DNA of 64,000 bases, from the NCBI RefSeq assembly GCF_014641715.1, contig NZ_BMIG01000001.1, positions 434,001 to 498,000 on the forward strand, written 5' to 3'. The notes beneath the pieces are model-generated. The model was given only the letters and a program-made list of their open reading frames with translations, ran no database searches and was not told the DNA's origin. The translations under genes were made by a program, and so were the position numbers. Below, in pieces: positions 50,803 through 59,086 of this stretch. Positions within the stretch are counted from its first letter, which is position 1. The number at the start of each line of letters is the position of its first letter. The stretch comes from Polaromonas eurypsychrophila (GTDB taxonomy: Bacteria > Pseudomonadota > Gammaproteobacteria > Burkholderiales > Burkholderiaceae_C).

Positions 50803-51471
50803 TCAGGGCGGCGGCGCGGTGCGTGAGCCTGCATGCCGGTAGGCGCGTATTGCCTCAAGCGGCCCGGCGCGGTCCGAGGGTGGCAGAAAATACAGCCGCG
50901 CGCCGTACTCTGCCGCAAACATCAGGACCAGCAGTGGCAGGTTCAGCAGATTGGCAAAGACCGACCAGACCGCCACCGGTGCCAGCCAGAACAGCAGCAG
51001 CGACAGTGTCGTCATGACCGCGAAATAAACGGTCCAGGCCCAGGTGACCTGGCGGGTGTAACGTGCGAGCGCCGGCGACAGGCTGCCATGAACAACCGCC
51101 GCAAAACGTGACACCATGGGCTCTTGTCCGGCGCGCAGGCTTCGACCGAAAGCCAGGCCCAGCAAGGCCTGCATACCGGCATGCTGCAGCAGAAAAATCC
51201 AGTTGAAATGCTGCACTAGCCAACTGCTGGTCGCATACAGGGCGGCGCAGCTTGCCAGGAACAGCAGCAGCATCCAAGGACGCTGCGGTGAGCGCCAGGC
51301 CAGCAGTACGGCCAGCGCCAGCAACGGGGCGATGGCGACGGCCGCGTCAAACAGGTCGGGGTGGGGGTCGGCGGCGGCGAAATGAGCCATCACCGAATAA
51401 GCGATACCGAAGGCGGCAATGGCTGCCCAGCGCGCGCCAAGCAGCAGTTTCGCCGTCAAGCCGGGTTTCAC
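50803..51471 (-). CDS. COG4648-like membrane protein of aryl-polyene clusters
   Basis: A 222-residue membrane protein with about five or six hydrophobic segments; recognisable blocks GARWAAIAAFGIAYSVMAHF, LLFLASCAALYATSSWLVQH and AEYGARLYFLPPSDRAGPLE. Proteins of this family always sit in APE-like clusters between the ACP and the ligase, and are probably needed for assembly or transport. It overlaps the ACP stop (ATGA, 51468–51471). Confidence 0.75.
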   Translation of the reverse strand: MKPGLTAKLLLGARWAAIAAFGIAYSVMAHFAAADPHPDLFDAAVAIAPLLALAVLLAWRSPQRPWMLLLFLASCAALYATSSWLVQHFNWIFLLQHAGMQALLGLAFGRSLRAGQEPMVSRFAAVVHGSLSPALARYTRQVTWAWTVYFAVMTTLSLLLFWLAPVAVWSVFANLLNLPLLVLMFAAEYGARLYFLPPSDRAGPLEAIRAYRHAGSRTAPPP

Positions 51472-51779
51472 TTCGTTCTTTGCAGCGCGATGTGATTGCT
51501 CAGGCTGCGCAGCGACTGGAAGATGACCGTGTTGTCCTCGTGGTCGGCGCGCAACTGCAGGCCATAACGCTTGGAGACCACCAGCGCGATTTCCAGGATG
51601 TCGATCGAATCGAGCCCCAGGCCGTCGCCATACAAGGGATCGTCAGGCTGAATGTCGGCGGCGGCTGTTTCGAGGTTGAGCGACGACACCACCAGTTCGG
51701 CGACTTCGCGCATCAATGCCGAGTCGGCCGCCTGTGGAACAGATGTTGTGGTTGTTGAGTCGGGCATCGTGGGCATGGA
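51468..51779 (-). CDS. Acyl carrier protein, pigment cluster
   Basis: A protein with ACP fold whose phosphopantetheine site is GLGLDSIDILEIALVV (Ser in LDSID). About 82 C-terminal residues are the ACP; the N-terminal 20 residues rich in Thr/Pro are unusual. Start at 51779 is uncertain; other ATGs lie upstream (51857). First gene of the minus-strand operon. A second ACP is normal in APE clusters but is missing here. Confidence 0.8.
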   Translation of the reverse strand, partial: SMPTMPDSTTTTSVPQAADSALMREVAELVVSSLNLETAAADIQPDDPLYGDGLGLDSIDILEIALVVSKRYGLQLRADHEDNTVIFQSLRSLSNHIALQRTK

Positions 51780-52096
51780 CGTTGTTTGGAGGATTTTCAG
51801 GTGCTGCGCCATGGCTGCCAGCCCCCCTTTGGGTGATGTTTTGATGGTAACTGACATTGTTTGGCCGCAGGCTTGCCGCTGTAGGCGCTCAGCCCAGCAG
51901 CGCGTCAGCCACCAGCGAAACAGGATGTAAATTCGCCCAGCCCACGCGGTGTGCGCGATGCATCCGGTGGTGGCGCTCCTCAGGCGTGTCGCCATCCGCA
52001 GAAATCAGTGTCAAACAGGGCTCCAGCCCATGCTGAGTAGGCGAAAGCCGCTATGTTTTTAATAGCATTTGCTGCGGCAGCGGGCCTTGCCGAGCC
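51780..52096. other. Region upstream of the pigment operon
   Basis: The operon promoter should be here. No close consensus was found. It holds a short piece (52050–52076, TTTTTAATAGCATTTGCTGC) of the dispersed repeat family and otherwise nothing I recognise. An open reading frame on the minus strand here merely extends the ACP frame. Confidence 0.4.
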
Positions 52097-53092
52097 TCAG
52101 AACGGCGCGTCAGGCGGGTTCTGGGACGGGGTGTTGCCCGGCCTGGCGTCGCCGGCCTTGATGCGTTTGGACTTGAGTGTGGCTTTCGCGGGGGCCGCCG
52201 CAGCGGCCGCGCCGTCGTCGACTTTCGCCCCATCGGCTGCGTTATTGAGCGCCGCTTGCCGGACCGTGGCCTTGTCGCCAGCGCCGGCGAACTTGCTGTA
52301 TTTGCCCAGCGTGCCGACCAGTTGGCCATAAATGCGCGGGTTGCCGGCCACACATTCGCCATGGTCCATGAAGTCGGCCTCGCCGGTGAAGTTGCCGATC
52401 AGGCCGCCGGCTTCGGTGACCAGCAGCGAGCCGGCTGCCACGTCCCAGGGCTTGAGGTTGGATTCGAAAAAGCCGTCGCTGTAGCCGGCCGCGACATAGG
52501 CCAGGTCCAGCGCGGCCGCGCCGGGGCGGCGCACGCCGGCGCACTGGCTCATGACTTCGCCGAGCATGTTGAGGTAGGTTTTGAGCTTGTCGCCGGGGCG
52601 ATAGGGAAAGCCGGTGGAGATCAGGCACTCCTGCAGGCGGGTGCGTTTGGCCACGCGGATGCGGCGGTCGTTCTGGTAGGCACCGCGGCCCTTGGTGGCG
52701 CAGAAGATGTCGTTGCGGGTGGGGTCGTAGACCACCGCCTGTTCGACCTTGCCCTTGACCGCCAGCGCGATGCTGACGCAGTACACAGGAAAGCCGTGGA
52801 TGAAGTTGGTGGTGCCGTCCAGCGGGTCGATGATCCACACGAAGTCGGAATCCTTCGCGCCGTGTTCGCTGCCCGATTCCTCGGCCAGGATGCCGTGGCC
52901 GGGGTAGGCGGTCAGCAGTGTTTCGATGATGGCGGCTTCGGCGGCCTGGTCGATTTCGGTGACGAAGTCGTTGGTCTGTTTGACCGAGACCCGGACCGAT
53001 TCCACGTCCAGTGCGGCGCGGTTGATGATGGCGCCGGCGGCGCGCGCAGCCTTGATGGCCACATTGAGCATGGGGTGGAGATTGCTAGACAT
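52097..53092 (-). CDS. suhB: Inositol-1-monophosphatase, SuhB-like
   Basis: A 331-residue metal-dependent phosphatase: [20 protein letters not shown] (metal ligand Glu), [20 protein letters not shown] (DPxDGT) and [20 protein letters not shown] with [11 protein letters not shown]. It exceeds typical SuhB by about 60 residues because of a C-terminal Ala/Lys-rich extension (from about 265, with [18 protein letters not shown] and an Ala-rich run), whose function is unknown. SuhB also takes part in ribosomal RNA antitermination in bacteria. Divergent from trmJ with a 100-bp gap. Confidence 0.9.
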   Translation of the reverse strand: MSSNLHPMLNVAIKAARAAGAIINRAALDVESVRVSVKQTNDFVTEIDQAAEAAIIETLLTAYPGHGILAEESGSEHGAKDSDFVWIIDPLDGTTNFIHGFPVYCVSIALAVKGKVEQAVVYDPTRNDIFCATKGRGAYQNDRRIRVAKRTRLQECLISTGFPYRPGDKLKTYLNMLGEVMSQCAGVRRPGAAALDLAYVAAGYSDGFFESNLKPWDVAAGSLLVTEAGGLIGNFTGEADFMDHGECVAGNPRIYGQLVGTLGKYSKFAGAGDKATVRQAALNNAADGAKVDDGAAAAAAPAKATLKSKRIKAGDARPGNTPSQNPPDAPF

Positions 53093-53192
53093 ATAGGACT
53101 AAGAAAGAGCACAAGGGCTGCGGCCCGGTAACCGGGGGCAGGCGACAATACCGCATTTTACCGGCTCAACACCCGCCCTCGCCCCTTTATCC

Positions 53193-54110
53193 ATGAAAAC
53201 GCGATTCGTCCTGATCAACACCAGCCATGCCGGCAACGTCGGCGCCACCGCGCGCGCCATGAAAGTCATGGGCTTTGGCGACCTGGTGCTGGTGGCGCCG
53301 CGTTGGGCGAATGTGCTTAGGCGCGAGGAAACCATACAGCGTGCCAGCGGGGCGCTGGACGTGCTGAACAACGCGCGTATCGTGGCCACGCTTGATGAAG
53401 CGCTGGACGGCATCACGCATCTTTGCGCCACGGCGATGACGCCGCGCGACTTCGGCCCGCCGACACGTGCGCCGCGTGAGCATTTTGCCGCGCTGCTTGG
53501 CACTGCCGATTTGCTATCAAAAGAAGAGCTGCTTGCGCCCGCTGGACATGGGCTGGAGGCCGATTCGACTTCAAAACCGGAGGGTGTGGCATTTTTGTTC
53601 GGTTCCGAGCGCTTCGGCATGCAAAACGAAGACGTTTACCGCTGCCATGTGGCGCTCAGCATCCCGACCGATCCGAATTTCGGATCGCTGAACCTGGCCG
53701 CAGCGGTGCAGCTGATTGCCTACGACTGGCGCGAGGCGCTGGGCGGGTTTTCTGTGCAGGCGGCCACGCCCGAGCCGCAACTGGCCGACGCCGCGGCGGT
53801 GGCCGGCATGCTGGGGCACTGGGAGCAGGCGCTGGCCGGCATCGGCTTTCTGGACCCGGCCTCGCCGAAAAAACTGATGCCGCGGCTGAATCAGCTGTTC
53901 AACCGAGCCGGGTTGAGCCCGGAAGAAATTCACATTCTGCGCGGGATTGCCAAGGCCATGTCGCAAAAAACCTTGCCGCCCGTGCCCGCGCCGGAGCGCA
54001 GGGCCGCCCCAAGCGAGGCGAGCCCCCTTGGGGGGCAGCGAAGCACAGGCACTGGCGAGCGTGGGGGCTCTGAAAACAGCGCGCCAGCAAAGACGCCGGC
54101 CAAGCCATAA
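53193..54110 (+). CDS. trmJ: tRNA (cytidine/uridine-2'-O-)-methyltransferase TrmJ
   Basis: A 305-residue SPOUT methyltransferase: FVLINTSHAGNVGATARAMK at the N-terminus, FGSERFGMQNEDVYRCHVAL and IPTDPNFGSLNLAAAVQLIA with the knot motif. It methylates position 32 of tRNA. Two dispersed repeats lie in frame: one at 53508–53578 encodes the linker (near DLLSKEELLAPAGHG), and the other at 54002–54072 encodes much of the C-terminus (AAPSEASPLGGQRS). The first falls where other TrmJ have a variable linker, so activity may be retained. Confidence 0.9.
   Translation: MKTRFVLINTSHAGNVGATARAMKVMGFGDLVLVAPRWANVLRREETIQRASGALDVLNNARIVATLDEALDGITHLCATAMTPRDFGPPTRAPREHFAALLGTADLLSKEELLAPAGHGLEADSTSKPEGVAFLFGSERFGMQNEDVYRCHVALSIPTDPNFGSLNLAAAVQLIAYDWREALGGFSVQAATPEPQLADAAAVAGMLGHWEQALAGIGFLDPASPKKLMPRLNQLFNRAGLSPEEIHILRGIAKAMSQKTLPPVPAPERRAAPSEASPLGGQRSTGTGERGGSENSAPAKTPAKP
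53508..53578 (+). repeat. Dispersed short repeat inside trmJ (in frame)
   Basis: Reads GATTTGCTATCAAAAGAAGA, then GCTGCTTGCGCC, then CTGGACATGGGCTGGAGGCC, same order as TTTTTAATAGCTGC...AAGGGCTAGAGG at 14423–14466. It stays open and supplies about 24 residues. Confidence 0.65.
54002..54072 (+). repeat. GC-rich hairpin repeat inside the trmJ 3' end
   Basis: CCCCC (54023–54027) TT GGGGG (54030–54035) with the following GCAGCGAAGC ... GGCGAGCGTGGGGGCTC closely matches the element at 40100–40155. It is read through and encodes the Ser/Gly-rich tail of TrmJ. Confidence 0.6.
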
Positions 54111-54119
54111 ACTCACTGC

Positions 54120-54896
54120 ATGTTCTCCCGACTCCGCTCCGACATCCAGTGCATCCTCGACCGCGACCCGGCTGCGCGCAGCGCCTGGGAGGTGCTGACC
54201 TGCTACCCCGGCCTGCACGCCATATTGCTGCACCGGCTGGCGCACGCCTGCTGGACCAGCGGCCTCAAATGGCTGGGCCGCTTCATCTCGCACATTGCGC
54301 GCTGGCTGACCGGGATTGAAATTCATCCCGGCGCCATCATTGGCGAGCGCGTGTTTTTTGATCATGCGATGGGTGTGGTGGTGGGTGAGACCGCCGAAAT
54401 CGGCGACGGCTGCACGATTTACCAAGGCGTGACCCTGGGCGGCACCTCGCTCTACAAGGGCACCAAGCGCCATCCGACCCTCGGCAAAAACGTGGTGGTC
54501 AGTGCCGGCGCCAAGGTGCTGGGTGGCTTTGAGGTCGGCGACGGCGCCAAGATCGGCAGCAACGCCGTGGTGATCAAGCCGGTGCCAGCCGGCGCCACGG
54601 CGGTTGGCATTCCGGCGCGCATCATCCCGTCCAAAACCGGCGAAAGTGCTGACGTGACCACGGCGCAGGGCACCTTCTCGGCTTACGGTATCACGCTGGA
54701 AGACGACCCGGTGTCGCAGGCCATGAAAGGTTTGATCGACAACGCCTCATCGCAGGAGCACCAGATTGCGCTGCTCTGGCAGGCGATCGAAAAATTGTCC
54801 GACAGCGGACGCGCGCAGCGCGACTGTGTGCCGGACGACGCGGCGCGGCGGGAGACCTTTGAGGCTGACAAGCTCAATCAGTTGATGGGGAAATAG
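54120..54896 (+). CDS. cysE: Serine O-acetyltransferase
   Basis: A 258-residue CysE: N-terminal helices ([20 protein letters not shown]), then a left-handed beta helix of hexapeptide repeats ([60 protein letters not shown]). It makes O-acetylserine for cysteine synthesis. It starts 9 bp after trmJ. The C-terminus after 185 is longer than in enteric CysE. Confidence 0.92.
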   Translation: MFSRLRSDIQCILDRDPAARSAWEVLTCYPGLHAILLHRLAHACWTSGLKWLGRFISHIARWLTGIEIHPGAIIGERVFFDHAMGVVVGETAEIGDGCTIYQGVTLGGTSLYKGTKRHPTLGKNVVVSAGAKVLGGFEVGDGAKIGSNAVVIKPVPAGATAVGIPARIIPSKTGESADVTTAQGTFSAYGITLEDDPVSQAMKGLIDNASSQEHQIALLWQAIEKLSDSGRAQRDCVPDDAARRETFEADKLNQLMGK

Positions 54897-54944
54897 TGTT
54901 TTGTCTCAGTCGCTCGGCGCTGTGGCTTGCTGCTTGCCCGCCCG

Positions 54945-55724
54945 CTAGGCTGGAGGCCTGTCGGGCATGAAAAACTGGTCAAACAGCACGGTCAGCGGCG
55001 TGAAGTCCTCGGTAAAACGCGACCGGCTCACAAAGTAGGCCTCGGAGGCCACAGCGAAGAACTCTGCCGGGGAAGTGGCGCCGTAGGGGTCCAGCCAGGT
55101 CGGCTCGCCGCCGAAGCGTTCGGCGATGGCAACCTTGTCGCGAAAACCGTCATAGGCCGTTTGCATGGTGTCATGCCAGACCTTGCGTGCGGCGCGCGAA
55201 GGCAGGGGTGGGCAGCCGTCGGCTGCCCCATCGCGCATGTCGATTTTGTGGACAAATTCGTGAATAACCACGTTGTAACCCTGGCCGGCGGAGTGCCCGG
55301 CGCCGGCCACGTCTGGCCAGCTCAGCGCGACCGGTCCACCCTCCATCGCTTCGCCGGCGAGCACCTCGCTGTAGCGGTGGACCACACCGATGTCGTCGGT
55401 TTGTTCGCAGCGCGCCAGCATTTGGCCGGGATGCACCACGATGCCGACAAAGTCGTCGTACCAGGCCAGGCCCAACTGCAGCACCGGCAAACAGGCCTGG
55501 GCGGCAATCGCCACGGCGATGTCATCGGTGACGACCATGCCTTGCGCACCGTGGAATTCTTTGTGTGCCAGAAAGCGGCTGCTCAATGTGCGCAGCGCGC
55601 TGCGCTGCGTGGCTGGCAATTGTGCCAAGAAGGGGTAGTCGGCCAGCGTGGCCTGCCACAAGGCCTCGGGAATGGCGCGTTCGGTCGCCTTGCCTTTGAA
55701 AAGCCGCTGCAACCAGTTCAGCAT
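54945..55724 (-). CDS. mtfA: Zinc peptidase MtfA-like
   Basis: A 259-residue peptidase of the M90 family: ALRTLSSRFLAHKEFHGAQG, YDDFVGIVVHPGQMLARCEQ and the catalytic NVVIHEFVHKIDMRDGAADG (HExxH near 152). In enterobacteria MtfA binds the repressor Mlc of glucose transport; that partner is not visible here. Overlaps no gene; convergent with cysE. Confidence 0.87.
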   Translation of the reverse strand: MLNWLQRLFKGKATERAIPEALWQATLADYPFLAQLPATQRSALRTLSSRFLAHKEFHGAQGMVVTDDIAVAIAAQACLPVLQLGLAWYDDFVGIVVHPGQMLARCEQTDDIGVVHRYSEVLAGEAMEGGPVALSWPDVAGAGHSAGQGYNVVIHEFVHKIDMRDGAADGCPPLPSRAARKVWHDTMQTAYDGFRDKVAIAERFGGEPTWLDPYGATSPAEFFAVASEAYFVSRSRFTEDFTPLTVLFDQFFMPDRPPA

Positions 55725-55733
55725 GGCAGGGGG

Positions 55734-56522
55734 TCAGGTTAGCGTGATGCGCTGAAGGCCCAACGGGCCCAGGCGCAGGACTTCGGTGCGCGGCAATTGC
55801 GCGGTTGCGTCCCAGTCGCTGAGCACCACACGCTCCAGCCCTGACCCGAGCGCGTGCACAGCCGGTTGGTGGGTGTGGCCGTGGATCAGCGTGGGCGCGT
55901 TCGCGGCCTGCAGCCACAGGCGCGCGGCCTCGGCGTTCACGTCGATATAAGGCTCACCCGACTGCCAGCGTTTTTCATGCTGCTCCAGGCTTTGCCGGCG
56001 CAGGCCGCGCGCGATGGCTTGCCGCTCGGTCAGCGGCTGGCCCAGGAAGGTTTGTTGCCAGTCGCCGCTGCGCACCTGCTCGCGAAAACGCATGTAGTCC
56101 ACATCGTCCAGGCACAAGGCGTCGCCGTGGCTCAGCAGCCAGCGACTGCCGGCAAAATCCAGTACGGTGGGGTCGGCCAGCAAGGTGCTGCGGCAGCGTG
56201 CCATCAGTTCGGGGCCGACCAGGAAGTCGCGGTTGCCATGCATGAAAAACAGCGCCAGGCGTTCGCCGGTGCGTTGCAGCACTTGCACACACGACGCGTC
56301 AAAGTCCGATGCCGCGTGGCCCGCAGCATCGTCGCCGACCCAGACGTCAAACAGGTCGCCGAGGATGAAGACGGCATCGGCCGGCGTGCTCTGCATGTAG
56401 GCCTGCCAAGCCGCGAAATTGGCGGGCTCGCTGGCCTGCAAATGGATGTCGGAAATGAAATCGACCGTGCGCCAGGCTGCCGGCGCAACAAGTTCGGCGA
56501 TCGGGGGCACGGCCGGGGCCAT
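55734..56522 (-). CDS. lpxH: UDP-2,3-diacylglucosamine diphosphatase
   Basis: A 262-residue metallophosphatase: DFISDIHLQ (first metal Asp/His), FILGDLFDVWVGDDA, MHGNRDFLVGP, LLSHGDALC and LIHGHTHQPAVH are all intact. It cleaves UDP-diacylglucosamine to lipid X in lipid A synthesis. The ATG at 56522 follows AGGTGCCC; a GTG two codons earlier exists. Confidence 0.9.
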   Translation of the reverse strand: MAPAVPPIAELVAPAAWRTVDFISDIHLQASEPANFAAWQAYMQSTPADAVFILGDLFDVWVGDDAAGHAASDFDASCVQVLQRTGERLALFFMHGNRDFLVGPELMARCRSTLLADPTVLDFAGSRWLLSHGDALCLDDVDYMRFREQVRSGDWQQTFLGQPLTERQAIARGLRRQSLEQHEKRWQSGEPYIDVNAEAARLWLQAANAPTLIHGHTHQPAVHALGSGLERVVLSDWDATAQLPRTEVLRLGPLGLQRITLT

Positions 56523-56533
56523 GGGCACCTGGT

Positions 56534-57040
56534 TTAAAGCGCGACCGCTTTTTCAATCACCACATCGGTCTGCGGCACATCGCTGTGGCCACCCTTGCTG
56601 CCGGTCTTGACAGCTTCGATCTTGTCGACCACTTCGGTGCCCGCGACCACCTTGCCGAACACGGCGTAGCCCCAGCCGGACGGTGTCGGCGATGTGTGGT
56701 TCAGGAAGCCGTTGTCGGATGCGTTGATGAAAAATTGCGCGGTGGCCGAATCAGGCACGTTGGTGCGCGCCATGGCGACGGTGTACTTGTCGTTTTTCAG
56801 GCCGTTGGCGGCTTCGTTGGCAATCGGTGCGTCCGACGGTTTTTGTTTCATGCCGGGGGTAAAACCACCGCCCTGCACCATAAAACCGGGAATCACGCGA
56901 TGAAAAACGGTGTTGTCGTAGTGACCCTTGGCGACATAACTAAGGAAGTTGGCGACCGACTTGGGTGCCTTTTCCTGATCGAGTTCAAGGGTGATGACGC
57001 CGTGACCGGCAATATGGAGTTCGACTTGGGGATTGCTCAT
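56534..57040 (-). CDS. ppiB: Cytoplasmic peptidyl-prolyl isomerase (cyclophilin)
   Basis: A 168-residue cyclophilin starting [20 protein letters not shown]; conserved [35 protein letters not shown] and [15 protein letters not shown]. No signal peptide, so cytosolic. Lies 7 bp after the exported cyclophilin gene. Confidence 0.92.
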   Translation of the reverse strand: MSNPQVELHIAGHGVITLELDQEKAPKSVANFLSYVAKGHYDNTVFHRVIPGFMVQGGGFTPGMKQKPSDAPIANEAANGLKNDKYTVAMARTNVPDSATAQFFINASDNGFLNHTSPTPSGWGYAVFGKVVAGTEVVDKIEAVKTGSKGGHSDVPQTDVVIEKAVAL

Positions 57041-57047
57041 GATGCTT

Positions 57048-57737
57048 TTACTTGAGGAGGGTTGCGGAGTTGATGAGGATCGGTGTTTTCGGTACATCGC
57101 CGGGGAAGGGGCCGCCTGCGCCAGTGGGCGCGGCCTTCATCTTGTTGACCACGTCCATGCCACTGACGACCTTGCCGAACACGGTGTAGCCAAACAACTG
57201 GGGCGCGTTGACAAGCTGCGCGCGCGACGTGTTTTCATAGACGCGGCCCTGGTACTCGAACTTGGGCACCGGATCGCCAGGCGGAATAAGGGTCGGGTTG
57301 AGGAAGTCGTTGTCCTTGACGTTGATAAAGAACTGCGACGAGGCGGAATTGGGCTCACTGGTGCGCGCCATGGCCAGGGTGCCCACGATGTTTTTGTCGC
57401 CCCCTTTGGCCAGCGCTTCACGGCCTTCGTGTAGCACTGGCGCACGGGTCTTCTTCTCGGCGAAGGCGGCATCGTAGCCACCGCCTTGCACCATGAAGTT
57501 GTTGATTACGCGATGGAACACCGTGCCATCGTAGTGTTTGTCTTGCACGTATTGCAAGAAATTTTCCACCGTTTTTGGCGCCTTGTCGGGATAGACCTCG
57601 ACCACAAAATCGCCGGCCGTGGTGGCAAATTTCACGCGGGGAGCGGCGGCCGTAGTCTGGGACCAAGCCTGGCCGGCGACTAGGCTCAGCGCGGCCAATG
57701 CCAGGCAGGCGCGTCGTGTGTGTTTGCTGAGGGTCAT
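57048..57737 (-). CDS. Periplasmic peptidyl-prolyl isomerase (cyclophilin)
   Basis: A 229-residue cyclophilin with signal peptide [59 protein letters not shown] and [14 protein letters not shown] mark the PPIase core. Contains an insertion after residue 130 ([19 protein letters not shown]) relative to PpiB. Overlaps the L,D-transpeptidase stop (ATGA, 57734–57737). Confidence 0.9.
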   Translation of the reverse strand: MTLSKHTRRACLALAALSLVAGQAWSQTTAAAPRVKFATTAGDFVVEVYPDKAPKTVENFLQYVQDKHYDGTVFHRVINNFMVQGGGYDAAFAEKKTRAPVLHEGREALAKGGDKNIVGTLAMARTSEPNSASSQFFINVKDNDFLNPTLIPPGDPVPKFEYQGRVYENTSRAQLVNAPQLFGYTVFGKVVSGMDVVNKMKAAPTGAGGPFPGDVPKTPILINSATLLK

Positions 57738-59014
57738 CCAATCACTCCTTCAAAAAATATCTTCCACTGGCTGCCCTGGCGCACCCAGTATTGACGGCGG
57801 GTTGGGCCGGTGCGCGAGCCGCTGACGACCTCGCCAAAGGTGACCACCATGGTGTCGTTGCTGTCGGTCCAGCGCAGGTAGGACAAGTCCTTGAGTTGCA
57901 CCGAACGGCCGGCCCGTTTGTCCAGATCGGCACGCAGCACGGTGGTCCAGTCGGCCAGCGTTTTGCCATAACTGCTGAAGTCGCTCGTGTACAGGCTGGT
58001 CAGGGCGGCAAGATCGCTGCCGGAGCGGGCCTTGTGCCAGCTTTGCAGTGCATCCTCGAAGGTCTTGCCTTCGGCCTTGGCGCTTTGCGGCGCAATCCAT
58101 TTGAGGCTTTGCGCGATCACAACCGGTGTGCTGCGCACCTCCACGGTGCGGATAATGCGTTCGAGGTCGGGGTTGGCCAGCACCACGCAGCCGTCGCTGG
58201 CCAGCGGCGCACGCGCAAATTGTGTGGGTGGCGTGCCGTGCAGCCAGATGCCGCCGCCGGTTTTGCCGCGCTTGAGGTCCAGCGCATTGGGGTAGTTGAT
58301 GGGCAGCGCGCCGGAACCGTAGAAGTCTTTGAGCGACTTCGGATCCAGGTTACTGGTCACAAAATAAACACCGAGCGGCGTGCGTGAATCGCCTTCAACG
58401 GACTTTTCAATGCCGGCTTTGCCCACCGAGATGTAGTAGTCGGCCAGCAGTCTGAGGCCGGTGGCGGTGTTTTCAAACAGATAAAGGCGGGCCCGTGAGG
58501 TATCGACTGCAATCGCATGTTTGTTGCGCGGTGACAGCGCCAGAAACTGGGAGGGGATGGTCCCCGCTGCCGGTCGTTCACGCAGCGCTTTCAGGCGCAA
58601 CAGCGACTCCTGGCGCAGGTCGCCCAGCATGCCGGCCCCGGCTTTGGCTGTGTCGTCGGGCACATCGCCCAAGGTGCGCAGAGGGCGAGCCTGAGCCGCC
58701 AGCAAGTCGCCGTACACAAGTTGCGCGAGCTGGAAGTTGGGATGGGCATTGACCAGGCGCTCTGCCTTGTCGAGCGCTTCCCGCCCCTTGGCTTGACCCG
58801 CGAGTTTGTAAATCTCGATCAGTCGTGCCTCGGCTTCACCGTCCCGGACTTCCGGTCCAGCCAGTGGACGGGGAGCAATTTCGCGTTTTTTCTCTGCCGC
58901 CGCGTTTTGGGCCGGGTCTTTTTTGCTCTTTTTCGCAGAGGTCTCAGCGCCGGTCGCGACGCCACACACCACCGAGAAGGCGACGAAAAGGAGAGCGGCG
59001 GCGGCCCGTTGCAT
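57734..59014 (-). CDS. L,D-transpeptidase (YkuD) with C-terminal Cds6/NTF2-like domain
   Basis: A 426-residue exported protein: signal MQRAAAALLFVAFSVVCGVA; YkuD domain with RLYLFENTATGLRLLADYYI, GGGIWLHGTPP and catalytic SDGCVVL near residue 265; C-terminal 110 residues (TLYTSDFSSYGKTLADWTTV, RRQYWVRQGSQWKIFFEG) form an NTF2-like domain. Makes or trims peptidoglycan links or protein attachment. The following TPR protein carries a similar C-terminal domain. Confidence 0.87.
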   Translation of the reverse strand: MQRAAAALLFVAFSVVCGVATGAETSAKKSKKDPAQNAAAEKKREIAPRPLAGPEVRDGEAEARLIEIYKLAGQAKGREALDKAERLVNAHPNFQLAQLVYGDLLAAQARPLRTLGDVPDDTAKAGAGMLGDLRQESLLRLKALRERPAAGTIPSQFLALSPRNKHAIAVDTSRARLYLFENTATGLRLLADYYISVGKAGIEKSVEGDSRTPLGVYFVTSNLDPKSLKDFYGSGALPINYPNALDLKRGKTGGGIWLHGTPPTQFARAPLASDGCVVLANPDLERIIRTVEVRSTPVVIAQSLKWIAPQSAKAEGKTFEDALQSWHKARSGSDLAALTSLYTSDFSSYGKTLADWTTVLRADLDKRAGRSVQLKDLSYLRWTDSNDTMVVTFGEVVSGSRTGPTRRQYWVRQGSQWKIFFEGVIG

Positions 59015-59086
59015 GGAGGTGGTCAGAAGAATAATCAGTGGTGCGTCACAGGGCGCGCGTACCGTGTCTGGTGCCAGTCATGGGCA

